Below, one piece after another: positions 51,071 to 59,922 of a stretch of 64,000 nucleotides of DNA. This DNA is from Devosia sp. SL43 (lineage in GTDB: Bacteria; Pseudomonadota; Alphaproteobacteria; Rhizobiales; Devosiaceae). Numbering within the stretch: the stretch's first letter is position 1; every line of letters starts with the position of its first letter. A program made the position numbers and the translations under genes. The DNA lies in contig NZ_CP063401.1 in assembly GCF_021729885.1 (NCBI RefSeq), positions 1,922,001 to 1,986,000 of the forward strand, given 5' to 3'. The notes under the pieces were generated by a model that saw nothing but the letters and a program-made list of their open reading frames with translations, made no database searches and was not told the DNA's origin.

Positions 51071-51997
51071 TCAGTCGTCTTTGGGCGGCGGGCCCGGCGA
51101 CCACTTGTCCCGGTTTTCGAACAGGAAGAGCTGCGAATGCTCGGGGCTCAGGTCGACATGGCGCGACACCCAGCTGTCGTCATGCAGGTCCATGTCCGCA
51201 TCATATTCAATGTGGGTCGCCAGCGGCGAATTGAAGTACCAGAACCAGTTCGAACCAAGCTTGTGTCGCCCAGGGCCCCAAAAGCTCTCATAGCCTTTCT
51301 TGACCATGCGCGAGCCCGCGAGCATCAGCTCGGTTGGTCCCTGCATATGGAAGGCGATGTGTTCGAGCCCCTGCATGTAGTCTGGCGTCTGGATCAGGAA
51401 CAGCGTGTGATGGTCCTTGCAGGCACGCGGGCGCAGGAATGGGCCGGCCTGGACAAAGCGATCCGTCTCGACGAATTTGAGGCGTTCAACGTAGAATTTC
51501 TCGGCCTTGAGCACATCGGGCACAAAATACACGACGTGGGACAGCATGCGTGGCTTGGCCTCGGCGTCCTGATTGGCCGCAACAATGTTTTCCGCCCGCA
51601 TCGGCGGAGCACCCGGCGAATTGACCAGCTCTGCCGGCAGGTTCAGCTTGCGCCGTGTCGTGACCCGAAAGCCCAGGACGAAACCCAGGTCGTCCTTGGC
51701 CTCGATCGAGCCGTCATCGAAGCGCTTGACCGCACGATCGGTCTCCAGCTCGGCGGCGATGGCATCGACGGCGGCCTGATCGACCGTGCCATAGATGGTC
51801 TTGCGCATCAGTGTTGCCGTTGGCAACGGCGCCGGCAGAGACGGGTCATTGCGTGGCAGGATGCGGATGCCGGTGCCGTCCAGGGCCTCGTAAAAGCCGC
51901 CGCCGACTTCAGTCAGACCATAGTCGAGCAGAAACGCCCGGCAGGCCTCCATGTCGTCCACACCAAAGACAACCTCATCAGGACCGACAATCTGCAT
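51071..51997 (-). CDS. VOC-family extradiol-dioxygenase-like protein
   Basis: The 308-residue protein has two VOC modules. The C-terminal one holds the probable Fe(II) ligands: His in MLSHVVYFVPD, His in LEHIAFHMQGPTE and Glu in THIEYDADMDLH. DHHTLFLIQ and WYFNSPLATHIEY are typical of type I extradiol dioxygenases such as 2,3-dihydroxybiphenyl dioxygenase. The N-terminal module seems to lack ligands, as is usual. ATG 51997 follows GGGAGG; 16 codons of upstream frame are discarded. Confidence 0.88.
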   Translation of the reverse strand: MQIVGPDEVVFGVDDMEACRAFLLDYGLTEVGGGFYEALDGTGIRILPRNDPSLPAPLPTATLMRKTIYGTVDQAAVDAIAAELETDRAVKRFDDGSIEAKDDLGFVLGFRVTTRRKLNLPAELVNSPGAPPMRAENIVAANQDAEAKPRMLSHVVYFVPDVLKAEKFYVERLKFVETDRFVQAGPFLRPRACKDHHTLFLIQTPDYMQGLEHIAFHMQGPTELMLAGSRMVKKGYESFWGPGRHKLGSNWFWYFNSPLATHIEYDADMDLHDDSWVSRHVDLSPEHSQLFLFENRDKWSPGPPPKDD

Positions 51998-52687
51998 TTT
52001 TCGCCTCCCACGAACAACACAGGCCAATCCTAGTAAGCGGGTCACTATTTCCCAAATTGATTGAATCTATCCGTATGATCGTCCAAACCGATAGCTCGAC
52101 TTGCGGCCCCGCACGACACGCTTGGCCCCCGGAGTCCAAGCGCGCCAAAAGGGTGAACGCACCCGACAGACCTCCCAAAGGCGGCTGACCGTATCAGTTG
52201 ACCGTCCGCTGTTCGAGAGAACGCATTCCTCTCGGACCCCAACCCCGAATCAGACGGTTCACCGCCGCTTTGGGCTGAGCTATGACCCTGGCCCCAACGG
52301 CCTCGGCGTCTGCTTTCGCTTTCTAGAAACCGGAAGCTGCCGGTCCGCTAACGTGTAGAGTTTCGGCTGCCGCTAGGCGCCCTAAAAACGCTTCAGGAAA
52401 GCGCCCTTAGCGAGCGGCGCTTGATAGCTGACGTCCAACACGCAATACCCTGGCGGTGTGCCGCTGAAAGCTACGTTGTGGCACAGTACCCAGAGATCGG
52501 TATGCCCCGCTTCCTGACCCGAAGCGGACCATTTCGACCGGTGGCGCCCGGGGGCCGGGGCAGTCGATTGACTTCCGCGTTCCCGACGCCACGCCGTCAA
52601 TCTTTCATCTTGCCAAGACCAGCTCGTTGCCTCCTAGATGGGCATCGGGGAAGCATGGGCGTTTTTTGCACAATCATGGGAAATCAG
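51998..52687. other. Intergenic region between the catabolic island and the BMP importer
   Basis: These 690 bp show no supportable gene. The first 90 bp are AT-richer and should contain the dioxygenase operon promoter. The middle part (about 52250-52450) has repeated CGGAAGCTGCCG/CGGCTGCCG-like words that look like decayed non-coding DNA. I see no terminator or known RNA. Reading frames extending into this stretch from the BMP gene are not homologous to the family. Confidence 0.5.
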
Positions 52688-53686
52688 ATGACTGATCAAC
52701 TGAAGCTTGGACGACGTGCATTCGTGTCGGCGATCGCGCTGGGGGCCGCCGCAATGGCGCTTTCCGGTCCGGTGTTCGCGCAGGATGTGATCAAGGTCGC
52801 GGCGATCTGGACCGTGCCGGTCGAGCAGCAATGGGCTAGCCGCCTGCACAATGCGTTGGTCGCGGCGCAGGAGCGCGGCGAGATCGAGTATGTCTATTCC
52901 GAGAACACCACCAATACCGACTATGAGCGCGTGATGCGCGAATATGCCGAGCAGGGCGTCAAGCTCATGGTGGGCGAGGCGTTCGGCGTCGAGCAGCCGG
53001 CGCGTGCTGTTGCCAGCGAATACCCCGAGATCATGTTCCTGATGGGCTCGTCCTTGCCGCCGGTGGAGCCGAACTTCGCCACCTTTGACAATTTCATCCA
53101 GGAGCCAAGCTACCTCACCGGCATGATCGCCGGGGCCAAGACCGAGAGCAACAAGATCGGTATGGTCGGTGGTTATGCCATTCCCGAAGTCAACCGCCTG
53201 ATGAACGCCTTCATGGCAGGCGCGCTGTCGGTCAATCCCGACGTCAAGTTCTCAGTCAGCTTCATCAACTCCTGGTACGATCCGCCCAAGGCCAAGGAAG
53301 CCGCCTTCGCCATGGTCGATGCCGGCGCCGACATTCTCTATGCCGAGCGCTTCGGCGTTTCGGACGCTGCCAAGGAACGCGGCATCCTCGCCATCGGTAA
53401 TGTGATCGACACCTCGACGGACTATCCGGGTACCATCTTGGCCAGCGCGCTCTGGCATGGCGAGCCGATGATCGACAAAGCGATCGCCGAGGTGAAGGCC
53501 GGCAGCTTCACCGCTTCCGACTACGGCATCTATGCCTTCATGGAATATGGCGGCTCCAGCGCCGTCTATGACGAGGCGCTCGCCGGTGCTGAAGCGGTGG
53601 CAGCCGCCAAGTCCAAGGAAGCCGAGATCGTCGCCGGCACGTTCAAGGTCGAGATCAACGACGCCGAGCCGTCCTCGACCATGTAG
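52688..53686 (+). CDS. BMP/PnrA-family substrate-binding protein
   Basis: The 332-residue protein starts TDQLKLGRRAFVSAIALGAAAMALSGPVFA, a twin-Arg-like signal peptide split here by its hydrophobic core. The mature part fits the BMP family (ENTTNTDYERVMREYAEQGVKLMVG, EPSYLTGMIAGA and KIGMVGGYAIPEVNRL). Such proteins bind nucleosides or related bases. No lipobox is visible. ATG 52676 four codons earlier is an alternative start. It heads the importer operon whose last gene is a CodA-like deaminase. Confidence 0.92.
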   Translation: MTDQLKLGRRAFVSAIALGAAAMALSGPVFAQDVIKVAAIWTVPVEQQWASRLHNALVAAQERGEIEYVYSENTTNTDYERVMREYAEQGVKLMVGEAFGVEQPARAVASEYPEIMFLMGSSLPPVEPNFATFDNFIQEPSYLTGMIAGAKTESNKIGMVGGYAIPEVNRLMNAFMAGALSVNPDVKFSVSFINSWYDPPKAKEAAFAMVDAGADILYAERFGVSDAAKERGILAIGNVIDTSTDYPGTILASALWHGEPMIDKAIAEVKAGSFTASDYGIYAFMEYGGSSAVYDEALAGAEAVAAAKSKEAEIVAGTFKVEINDAEPSSTM

Positions 53687-53692
53687 TCTCGC

Positions 53693-53713
53693 GCCGGGCG
53701 CGCGGCGCCCGGC
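53693..53713 (+). terminator. Hairpin between the binding-protein and ATPase genes
   Basis: GCCGGGCGC (53693-53701) pairs with GCGCCCGGC (53705-53713) around GCG. There is no T-run. Such hairpins after binding-protein genes commonly stabilise the upstream mRNA or cut down read-through, which raises binding-protein output relative to the membrane components. Confidence 0.55.
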
Positions 53714-53731
53714 CGTCCATCCGGGGGCGGA

Positions 53732-55261
53732 ATGACCAATTCAGATGGCGTCGTGCTCTCGCTCGAGGGCATCACCAAACGTTTCGGCAAGCTCGCGGCC
53801 AATGACGGGCTGGACCTGAGCTTGCGCCGCGGTGAGATCCTGGCGCTGCTGGGCGAGAACGGTGCCGGCAAGACGACGCTGATGAACATCCTCTTCGGCC
53901 ACTATGTGCAGGATGAGGGCGTGGTGCGGGTGGCCGGAGCCGATGGTGACCTGCGAACCTTGCCGCCGGGATCGCCGGGAGCCGCGCTGGCGGCTGGTAT
54001 CGGCATGGTGCATCAGCATTTCGCTCTGGCAGAAAACCTCAGCGGCCTCGACAATATCCGGCTCGGAACCGAAGGCCTTTTGGCGCTGGGCGGCAAAGCC
54101 AAGGCGCGCCAGAAAGTGCTGCAGATCATTGCCGAGAGCGGGTTGGAGGTTGATCTCGACCGGCGCGTCGCGGCGCTCACCGTCGGCGAGAAGCAGCGGG
54201 TGGAAATCCTCAAGGCGCTGTACCGCGACGTGCGCGTGCTGATCCTTGATGAGCCCACGGCGGTGCTGACCCCCCAGGAGTCTGAGGGCCTGTTCACCGT
54301 GCTGCGTCGGCTGGCGGGCAACGGCCTGGGTGTGATCTTCATTTCGCACAAGCTGGGCGAGGTGCTGTCGGTGTCCAATCGCATCCTCGTGCTGCGCGGC
54401 GGACGCAAGGCGGGCGAACTGGTAACGGCCGATACCGACCGACGCACCATTGCCGACCTTATGGTGGGCAAGGCGGTGGCGGAGGTGAAGCGAACGGCGT
54501 CGCATCCCGCAGAGACGCTGCTTGAATTTGACGGCGTGGACCTGCGTCAGGGCTCGGCGAGACAGTCGCTCCGGGATGTGAGTTTCGCATTGCGGGCCGG
54601 CGAGATCGTGGGTTTAGCCGGCGTCTCCGGCAACGGGCAAGGCGGCATTGCTGCGCTGATCTCGGGGTTGGCCGTGCCCGATGCAGGCGCCGTTCGCCTC
54701 TATGGCGCTGCCATAATCACAGCTGATCCACGCGCGCTGGTTGCGGCTGGCGTGGCTCGAATGCCCGAGGACCGGCAGCACGATGGCGTGGTTGGGACCA
54801 TGAGCGTGGCCGACAATATTGCCATTGAGGAAGTGCGCGGCGCAGCATTCTCGCGGCTGGGCCTGCTCGATCGCAAGGCCATGCAGGCGCGGGCGACCAG
54901 CGCGATCGCCGCTTACGACATCCGCTGCCCGGGGCCGGACGCCGAGGCGCGGCTGCTGTCGGGCGGCAATGTGCAGAAGCTCATCCTGGCGCGGGTGCTG
55001 GAGCGCGAGCCGCGCGTTATCCTCGCCAACCAGCCGACGCGCGGCCTCGATGTCGGAGCACAATCCGAAGTGCATCGCCGGATCATCGCGGCGCGCGATC
55101 GGGGCGCAGCGGTGCTGGTAATCTCGGAAGACCTCGACGAATTGTTTGCACTGGCCGATCGCTTCCTTGTGGTGCATGCCGGTGAGGTCAGCGATGCCGG
55201 TCCGTCCGATCGGCTGGATCGCGGCGCGGTGGGACTGTTGATGGCGGGGCAGGCGGCATGA
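53732..55261 (+). CDS. ABC transporter ATP-binding protein with two ATPase domains (nucleoside/BMP type)
   Basis: The 509-residue protein contains two ABC domains. The first has Walker A GENGAGKTT near 45 and Walker B VLILDEP near 170. Its signature is TVGEKQRVEIL in place of LSGGQ. The second has the degenerate Walker A GVSGNGQGG and the signature LLSGGNVQKLILARVL. This is normal for sugar/nucleoside-type tandem ATPases such as YufO or NupA. The stop overlaps the permease start as ATGA. Confidence 0.93.
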   Translation: MTNSDGVVLSLEGITKRFGKLAANDGLDLSLRRGEILALLGENGAGKTTLMNILFGHYVQDEGVVRVAGADGDLRTLPPGSPGAALAAGIGMVHQHFALAENLSGLDNIRLGTEGLLALGGKAKARQKVLQIIAESGLEVDLDRRVAALTVGEKQRVEILKALYRDVRVLILDEPTAVLTPQESEGLFTVLRRLAGNGLGVIFISHKLGEVLSVSNRILVLRGGRKAGELVTADTDRRTIADLMVGKAVAEVKRTASHPAETLLEFDGVDLRQGSARQSLRDVSFALRAGEIVGLAGVSGNGQGGIAALISGLAVPDAGAVRLYGAAIITADPRALVAAGVARMPEDRQHDGVVGTMSVADNIAIEEVRGAAFSRLGLLDRKAMQARATSAIAAYDIRCPGPDAEARLLSGGNVQKLILARVLEREPRVILANQPTRGLDVGAQSEVHRRIIAARDRGAAVLVISEDLDELFALADRFLVVHAGEVSDAGPSDRLDRGAVGLLMAGQAA

Positions 55262-56340
55262 GCTTTCGTCTCGAGTCCCGCACCGACGCTTCCGTGGCGC
55301 TCAAGCTGATGGTCTCGCTTGGCGCCGCGGTGGCCGCCTTACTGCTGGTTGCGATCCCGGTGCTTTTCGCCGGCGGTTCGCCGCTCACCGCCTATAGCCT
55401 TATCATCCAGGGCGCCTTCGGTTCGATGTTCGCGTTTTCCGAGACCCTCAATCGGGCCACGCCGCTGATCCTGACGGGTCTGGCCGCCGCTGTCGCCTTC
55501 CGCGCCAGGCTGTGGAACATTGGCGCCGAGGGGCAGCTCTATATTGGGGCACTTGCCGCCGTGCTTGTTGGCAGCGGCCTGCTGCAGATGCCGCCGGCGC
55601 TGATGATCCCGACTATCATGATTGCCGGCTTCATTGCCGGCGGGCTGATGATGGTCATCCCGACCATTCTCAAGCAGCGGTTTGGCGCCGACGAGGTTGT
55701 CATCACCCTGCTGCTCAACTTCGTCGTCATTCTGTTCGTCCAGATGCTGATAGAGGGGCCGCTCAAGGACCCGTTGTCGATGGGCTGGCCGCAATCGGTG
55801 CCGCTGCTGGCTGAGGCGAAGCTGGCCAAGCTGGTGCCGCGGTTGCGCATGCATTGGGGGCTGGTGGTCGGGGTGGCGGCGGCAATTCTTCTTTGGGTGC
55901 TGGTGCGTAAGACCGTGCTCGGCTTCGAGATCAGAGCAGTCGGCGAAAACCGCGCAGCGGCGCGCTTTGCAGGCATCCCGGTGGATGCGACCATGCTGAA
56001 GGTGGCGCTGATTTCGGGCGGCCTGGCTGGTTTGGCCGGCGTCAGTGAGGTTTCCGGCGTGAAGGGCTATCTGTCCTCGGACCTGTCGCCCGGCTTTGGC
56101 TATTCCGGCATCGTGGTGGCCATGTTGGCCGGCCTGTCGCCAGTTGGCACGGTGTTCGCTGCGATCTTTGTCGCGGCGGTGTTCGTCGGTGCGGATTCGA
56201 TGAGCCGGGCCACCGGCATCTCCAACTATCTGGCCGACCTGGTGGTGGCGCTGTCGCTGCTCTGTGTGCTGGTCGGCGGTTTCTTCCTGCGCTTCCGCGT
56301 CCGCTATGAGCGCGCTATGACGCCGGTTGCGGGGGAGTAG
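55258..56340 (+). CDS. ABC transporter permease, nucleoside/BMP type (first subunit)
   Basis: This 360-residue protein has about nine hydrophobic segments. It carries the BPD_transp_2 features AFRARLWNIGAEGQLYIGAL and LGFEIRAVGENRAAARFAGI. It forms the channel with the second permease and is coupled to the ATPase by a four-base overlap. A spacing of three bases to the next gene indicates a single operon. Confidence 0.92.
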   Translation: MSFRLESRTDASVALKLMVSLGAAVAALLLVAIPVLFAGGSPLTAYSLIIQGAFGSMFAFSETLNRATPLILTGLAAAVAFRARLWNIGAEGQLYIGALAAVLVGSGLLQMPPALMIPTIMIAGFIAGGLMMVIPTILKQRFGADEVVITLLLNFVVILFVQMLIEGPLKDPLSMGWPQSVPLLAEAKLAKLVPRLRMHWGLVVGVAAAILLWVLVRKTVLGFEIRAVGENRAAARFAGIPVDATMLKVALISGGLAGLAGVSEVSGVKGYLSSDLSPGFGYSGIVVAMLAGLSPVGTVFAAIFVAAVFVGADSMSRATGISNYLADLVVALSLLCVLVGGFFLRFRVRYERAMTPVAGE

Positions 56341-56343
56341 GCG

Positions 56344-57291
56344 ATGGATGTGCTGCTCGATATTTTCGGCTCCGCCAATTTCTGGGCCGCTGCTGTCCGC
56401 ATCGCCACGCCGCTGATCTTCGGTGTGCTCGGCGCGCTGATCTGCGAGCGAGCTGGGGTGCTTAACCTGGGGATCGAGGGTATCTTCGTCGCGGGAGCGA
56501 TGGCTGGGTGGCTGGCGGTCTATCTCGGCGCAGGGCTGTGGGGTGGCGTGCTGGTGGCCATGCTGACCGGTGCGATCTTCGGACTGCTGCATGCCGTGCT
56601 GACTGTCATGCTTGGTCTCTCGCAGCACGTGTCCGGCATCGGCATAACGCTGCTTGCCACCAGCCTGAGTTACTTCACGTATCGGACCGCATTGCCGGAC
56701 GTGACCTCGCCACCGCGTATTGCGCCCTTCCAGCCGATCGCCATTCCAGGACTCTCTGACCTGCCCTTTATCGGACCCGCATTGTTCCAGCAGACGCCGC
56801 TGACCATGCTGGCACTGCTACTGGTCGCCCTGATCGCCTTCGTGCTCTATCGAACGCCGCTCGGGCTCGCCATCCGCGCCGTCGGCGACAATCCGGCGGC
56901 GGTCGAGGCCCAGGGCCTCTCGGTGCAGGGTCTGCGCATCGGCGCCGTCGTGGTGGGGTCGTCACTAATGTCGCTGGGTGGCGCATTCCTCACCATGTCC
57001 GCCTTTGACGCGTTCTTCTTCGGCATGATCAACGGTCGCGGGTGGATCTGCATCGCGCTTGTGGTTTTCGCCTCCTGGCAACCGGGCAAGGCGCTGCTGG
57101 GCGCGCTGCTGTTTGGCGCCTTCGATGCCTTCCAGATTCGCTTGCAGGCCGAAATCGGACAGGTGGTGCCGGGGCAGGTTTTCCTGATGCTGCCCTATCT
57201 GCTGTCCATTGTGGCACTTGTGCTGGTGGCGCGCCGCGCCGACTATCCGCGGGCGCTGCTGCAACCCTGGTTCAAGGGCCAGCGACACTAG
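56344..57291 (+). CDS. ABC transporter permease, nucleoside/BMP type (second subunit)
   Basis: The 315-residue protein has eight or so hydrophobic segments, with ERAGVLNLGIEGIFVAGAM and LGLAIRAVGDNPAAVEAQGL, the second-subunit versions of the family motifs. It pairs with the preceding permease. It ends 12 bp before the deaminase gene. Confidence 0.92.
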   Translation: MDVLLDIFGSANFWAAAVRIATPLIFGVLGALICERAGVLNLGIEGIFVAGAMAGWLAVYLGAGLWGGVLVAMLTGAIFGLLHAVLTVMLGLSQHVSGIGITLLATSLSYFTYRTALPDVTSPPRIAPFQPIAIPGLSDLPFIGPALFQQTPLTMLALLLVALIAFVLYRTPLGLAIRAVGDNPAAVEAQGLSVQGLRIGAVVVGSSLMSLGGAFLTMSAFDAFFFGMINGRGWICIALVVFASWQPGKALLGALLFGAFDAFQIRLQAEIGQVVPGQVFLMLPYLLSIVALVLVARRADYPRALLQPWFKGQRH

Positions 57292-57303
57292 ACGAGGTAT
57301 CCT

Positions 57304-58590
57304 GTGTTCGACCTGAAGCTCACCAACGCTACCCTTGCTGATGGCCGCACCAGCATGGACATCGGCATGTCTGGCGGTCGCATCACCGCTATCGAGCCCA
57401 ATTTGGGCGGCGAGGCCGGCGAGACCATCGACGCTGCCGGGCAGCTTGTCTCGCCGCCCTTTGTCGATTGTCATTTCCATATGGATGCGACGCTGTCGCT
57501 GGGCCTGCCACGTTACAACGAGAGCGGCCGGCTGCTGGAAGGCATCCAAATCTGGGGAGAGCTCAAGCCGCTGCTGACGCATGAGGCGGTGATCGAGCGG
57601 GCGCTTGCCTATTGCGATCTTGCCGTGTCGCAGGGTCTGCTGGCCATTCGCACCCATGTCGATGTCTGCGATGACCGGCTGCTGGGCGTCGAGGCGTTGC
57701 TCGAGGTGAAGCGCCGCGTTGCGCCCTATATCGACCTGCAGCTCGTTGCATTTCCACAGGATGGCTACTACCGCTATCCAGGCGCTGTGGACTTGCTGGG
57801 CCGGGCGCTGGATATGGGTGTCGACGTGGTTGGCGGCATCCCGCATTTCGAGCGCACAATGGCGGACGGTGCCGCCAGCGTTTCGGCTCTGTGCGAGATC
57901 GCCGAGAAACGTGGGCTGCTGGTGGACCTGCACTGCGACGAAACCGATGATCCGCTAAGCCGGCATATCGAAACGTTGACTTATGAGACTCAACGGCTGG
58001 GTCTGGGCGGGCGCGTTGCCGGTTCGCATCTCACCTCGATGCATTCGATGGACAACTACTATGTCAGCAAGCTGCTGCCGCTGATGGCGGAAGCCGGGGT
58101 GGCGGCCATTGCCAACCCCAATATCAACATCGTTATCCAGGGGCGGCACGACACCTACCCCAAGCGGCGCGGCATGAACCGCTTTCCGGAGATGCTGGGC
58201 TACGGCATCACCTCGGCCTTCGGGCAGGATTGCATGATGGATCCCTGGTATTCGCTCGGCCAGGCCGACATGCTGGAGGTCGCCAATATGGGCCTGCATG
58301 TCGCCCAGATGACCAGCCGCGAGGCTATGCGGCAGTGTTTTGCCGCGGTCACGACGGGACCGGCTGCCATCCTCAATCTTGACGGTTATGGCGTCCAAGT
58401 CGGCTGCAAGGCGGACATGGTGTTGCTGCAGGCGGCCGACCCGATCGAAGCCATCCGGCTCAAGGCGACACGACTGGCTGTCATCAAGGGTGGCAAGGTC
58501 ATTGCACGGGCGGAACCCCGCCGTTCCCGGCTGAGCCTGCCCGGCAGGCCCGACATTCTCGACCCCAGCCAGGTCGGTCCAAGAACGTAG
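57304..58590 (+). CDS. codA: Cytosine-deaminase-like amidohydrolase
   Basis: The 428-residue enzyme has the amidohydrolase metal site: CHFHMD near 56 (HxH), DLHCDETDDPLSRH with His and Glu, GSHLTSMH, and the Asp of GQDCMMDPWYSLGQADML. These match E. coli CodA block by block. It converts cytosine or a related amino-heterocycle to the oxo form; isoguanine-, creatinine- or triazine-type substrates occur in relatives, so specificity is open. The start is GTG 57304 after GAGG. The BMP importer ahead of it probably brings in the substrate or its nucleoside. Confidence 0.85.
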   Translation: MFDLKLTNATLADGRTSMDIGMSGGRITAIEPNLGGEAGETIDAAGQLVSPPFVDCHFHMDATLSLGLPRYNESGRLLEGIQIWGELKPLLTHEAVIERALAYCDLAVSQGLLAIRTHVDVCDDRLLGVEALLEVKRRVAPYIDLQLVAFPQDGYYRYPGAVDLLGRALDMGVDVVGGIPHFERTMADGAASVSALCEIAEKRGLLVDLHCDETDDPLSRHIETLTYETQRLGLGGRVAGSHLTSMHSMDNYYVSKLLPLMAEAGVAAIANPNINIVIQGRHDTYPKRRGMNRFPEMLGYGITSAFGQDCMMDPWYSLGQADMLEVANMGLHVAQMTSREAMRQCFAAVTTGPAAILNLDGYGVQVGCKADMVLLQAADPIEAIRLKATRLAVIKGGKVIARAEPRRSRLSLPGRPDILDPSQVGPRT

Positions 58591-58605
58591 GTTGCGCAAA
58601 TTATG

Positions 58606-58622
58606 GGCAGGCGTTGCCTGCC
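58606..58622 (+). promoter_or_regulatory. Leader hairpin upstream of amiC
   Basis: GGCAGGC and GCCTGCC form a seven-base stem around GTT, 16 bp after the deaminase stop. In AmiR/NasR-type control a hairpin upstream of the terminator is the antiterminator target. The loop does not show the A1/G4 hexaloop pattern of ANTAR targets, so this role is uncertain. Confidence 0.35.
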
Positions 58623-58703
58623 GCTCAACAATTCGTCTTGTCGCTTGACTCACATCCGACAGCTCTGCACTATCGAACCAACAACAGACGGTTTTGGGCA
58701 TTT

Positions 58704-58750
58704 GGGCCCCACTTTGGAACGCGCTTCGCAGTTCTGAGTGGGGCCCTTTT
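58704..58750 (+). terminator. Strong intrinsic terminator or attenuator before amiC
   Basis: GGGCCCCACT (58704-58713) pairs perfectly with AGTGGGGCCC (58737-58746). The inner bases extend the stem as GAAC/GTTC and GCG/CGC around a CTT loop. TTTT follows at 58747-58750. It ends 17 bp before the amiC start, much too close to be just the end of the deaminase operon. An AmiR-controlled attenuator of the amiC operon is likely. Confidence 0.75.
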
Positions 58751-58767
58751 CATTTGTGGATCTGCCG

Positions 58768-59922
58768 ATGGCTCTCGACAACACGGTCCCGGTCGGTGTG
58801 CTGTTCTCCGGCAGCGGCCCCTATGCCGCGATTGGTCGGGAAGGGCTGCTGGGTACGCTGACGGCCATCGATGAGATCAATGCCACCGGCCAATACGGCA
58901 TAAGTCTTGAACCCCATATTCGCGACCCGCGCGGCGCAACCGAGAACTACGCGCCGATGGCTGCCGAGCTGGTCTCCACGTCCGGCGCCCGGCACGTCCT
59001 TGGTTGCACCACGTCGTGGAGCCGCAAGGAAGTCATCCCCGTGCTCGAAAAGAGCCAGACCACCCTGTGGTATTCCTGCCCCTATGAGGGCTTCGAGGCC
59101 AACGAGCAGGTGGTCTATCTCGGCGCCTGCCCCAACCAGCACGTGCTGCCGCTGCTGCAATTCATCCTGCCGCGGTTTGGCGCCGACGGCTTTCTTGTCG
59201 GGTCGAACTACATCTGGGGATGGGAGACCAACCGCATCGCCCGCGACGCCATGGAGGCGGCTGGCGGCACCGTCGCCGGCGAGCGCTACATCCCGCTGGG
59301 CGATACTGATATTGGGCGCATCATCGAGGAAATCCGAACCAAGCGACCGGCATTCGTTCTCAATACACTGATCGGGCCGTCGTCCCACGCCTTTCTCGCG
59401 GCCTATCATGCGCTGGGGCAGTCCGATCCTTCCTTTGCGCAGGACGTGCGCCCGGTGTTGAGCTGCAACCTTGCCGAAAGCGAGCTGGCAGAGCTCGGTG
59501 AGGTCGCCAGCGGCCAATATGCCATCGCGCCATACTTTCAGTCGCTGACGTCATCGGAAAACCTGCGGTTCCTCGCCATCGCACGACGCTTTTCTCCCGA
59601 TGCCAGGCACATTTCCGCCTTCTTCGCGCAGGCCTATACGGCGGTTCACCTGCTGGCCGCCGGTATAGCCGCGGCAGGCACCGACGACGGGCAGCAGGTT
59701 GTGGCGGCGGCGACCGGCAAGGTGTCGATGGCGCCATTCGGCGAGATCGAGATCGATGCGGCGACCAACCATTCGGTACTGACCCCACGCATTGCGCGGG
59801 CTACCCCCCATGGCTTCGAGATTGTGGCCGATGGCAGCATGGCCATTCGGCCTGACCCGTATCTGGCGCGGTCCATGCCCATCGTACCGCGCGTCGCGTC
59901 CCATCTCAGGGTGGTCAAATGA
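58768..59922 (+). CDS. amiC: AmiC-like ligand sensor (periplasmic-binding fold, no signal peptide)
   Basis: The 384-residue protein opens VPVGVLFSGSGPYAAIGREGLLGTL and keeps the Peripla_BP_6 pattern (AAELVSTSGARHVLGCTTSWSRKEVIPVLE, FLVGSNYIWGWETNRIARD). The start ATG 58768 gives no signal peptide, so it should be cytoplasmic like AmiC, which holds AmiR inactive until an amide ligand binds. It overlaps the amiR start as ATGA. A GTG at 58756 is possible. Its ligand is probably the substrate of the downstream importer. Confidence 0.88.
   Translation: MALDNTVPVGVLFSGSGPYAAIGREGLLGTLTAIDEINATGQYGISLEPHIRDPRGATENYAPMAAELVSTSGARHVLGCTTSWSRKEVIPVLEKSQTTLWYSCPYEGFEANEQVVYLGACPNQHVLPLLQFILPRFGADGFLVGSNYIWGWETNRIARDAMEAAGGTVAGERYIPLGDTDIGRIIEEIRTKRPAFVLNTLIGPSSHAFLAAYHALGQSDPSFAQDVRPVLSCNLAESELAELGEVASGQYAIAPYFQSLTSSENLRFLAIARRFSPDARHISAFFAQAYTAVHLLAAGIAAAGTDDGQQVVAAATGKVSMAPFGEIEIDAATNHSVLTPRIARATPHGFEIVADGSMAIRPDPYLARSMPIVPRVASHLRVVK

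Noticed and set aside
51137..52033. Plus-strand open frame of 298 codons
   Set aside because: Shadow of the extradiol-dioxygenase-like gene on the minus strand.
55339..56628. Minus-strand open frame of 429 codons rich in His, Gln and Arg
   Set aside because: It is a shadow of two permease genes on the plus strand; composition is unnatural and there is no ribosome site.
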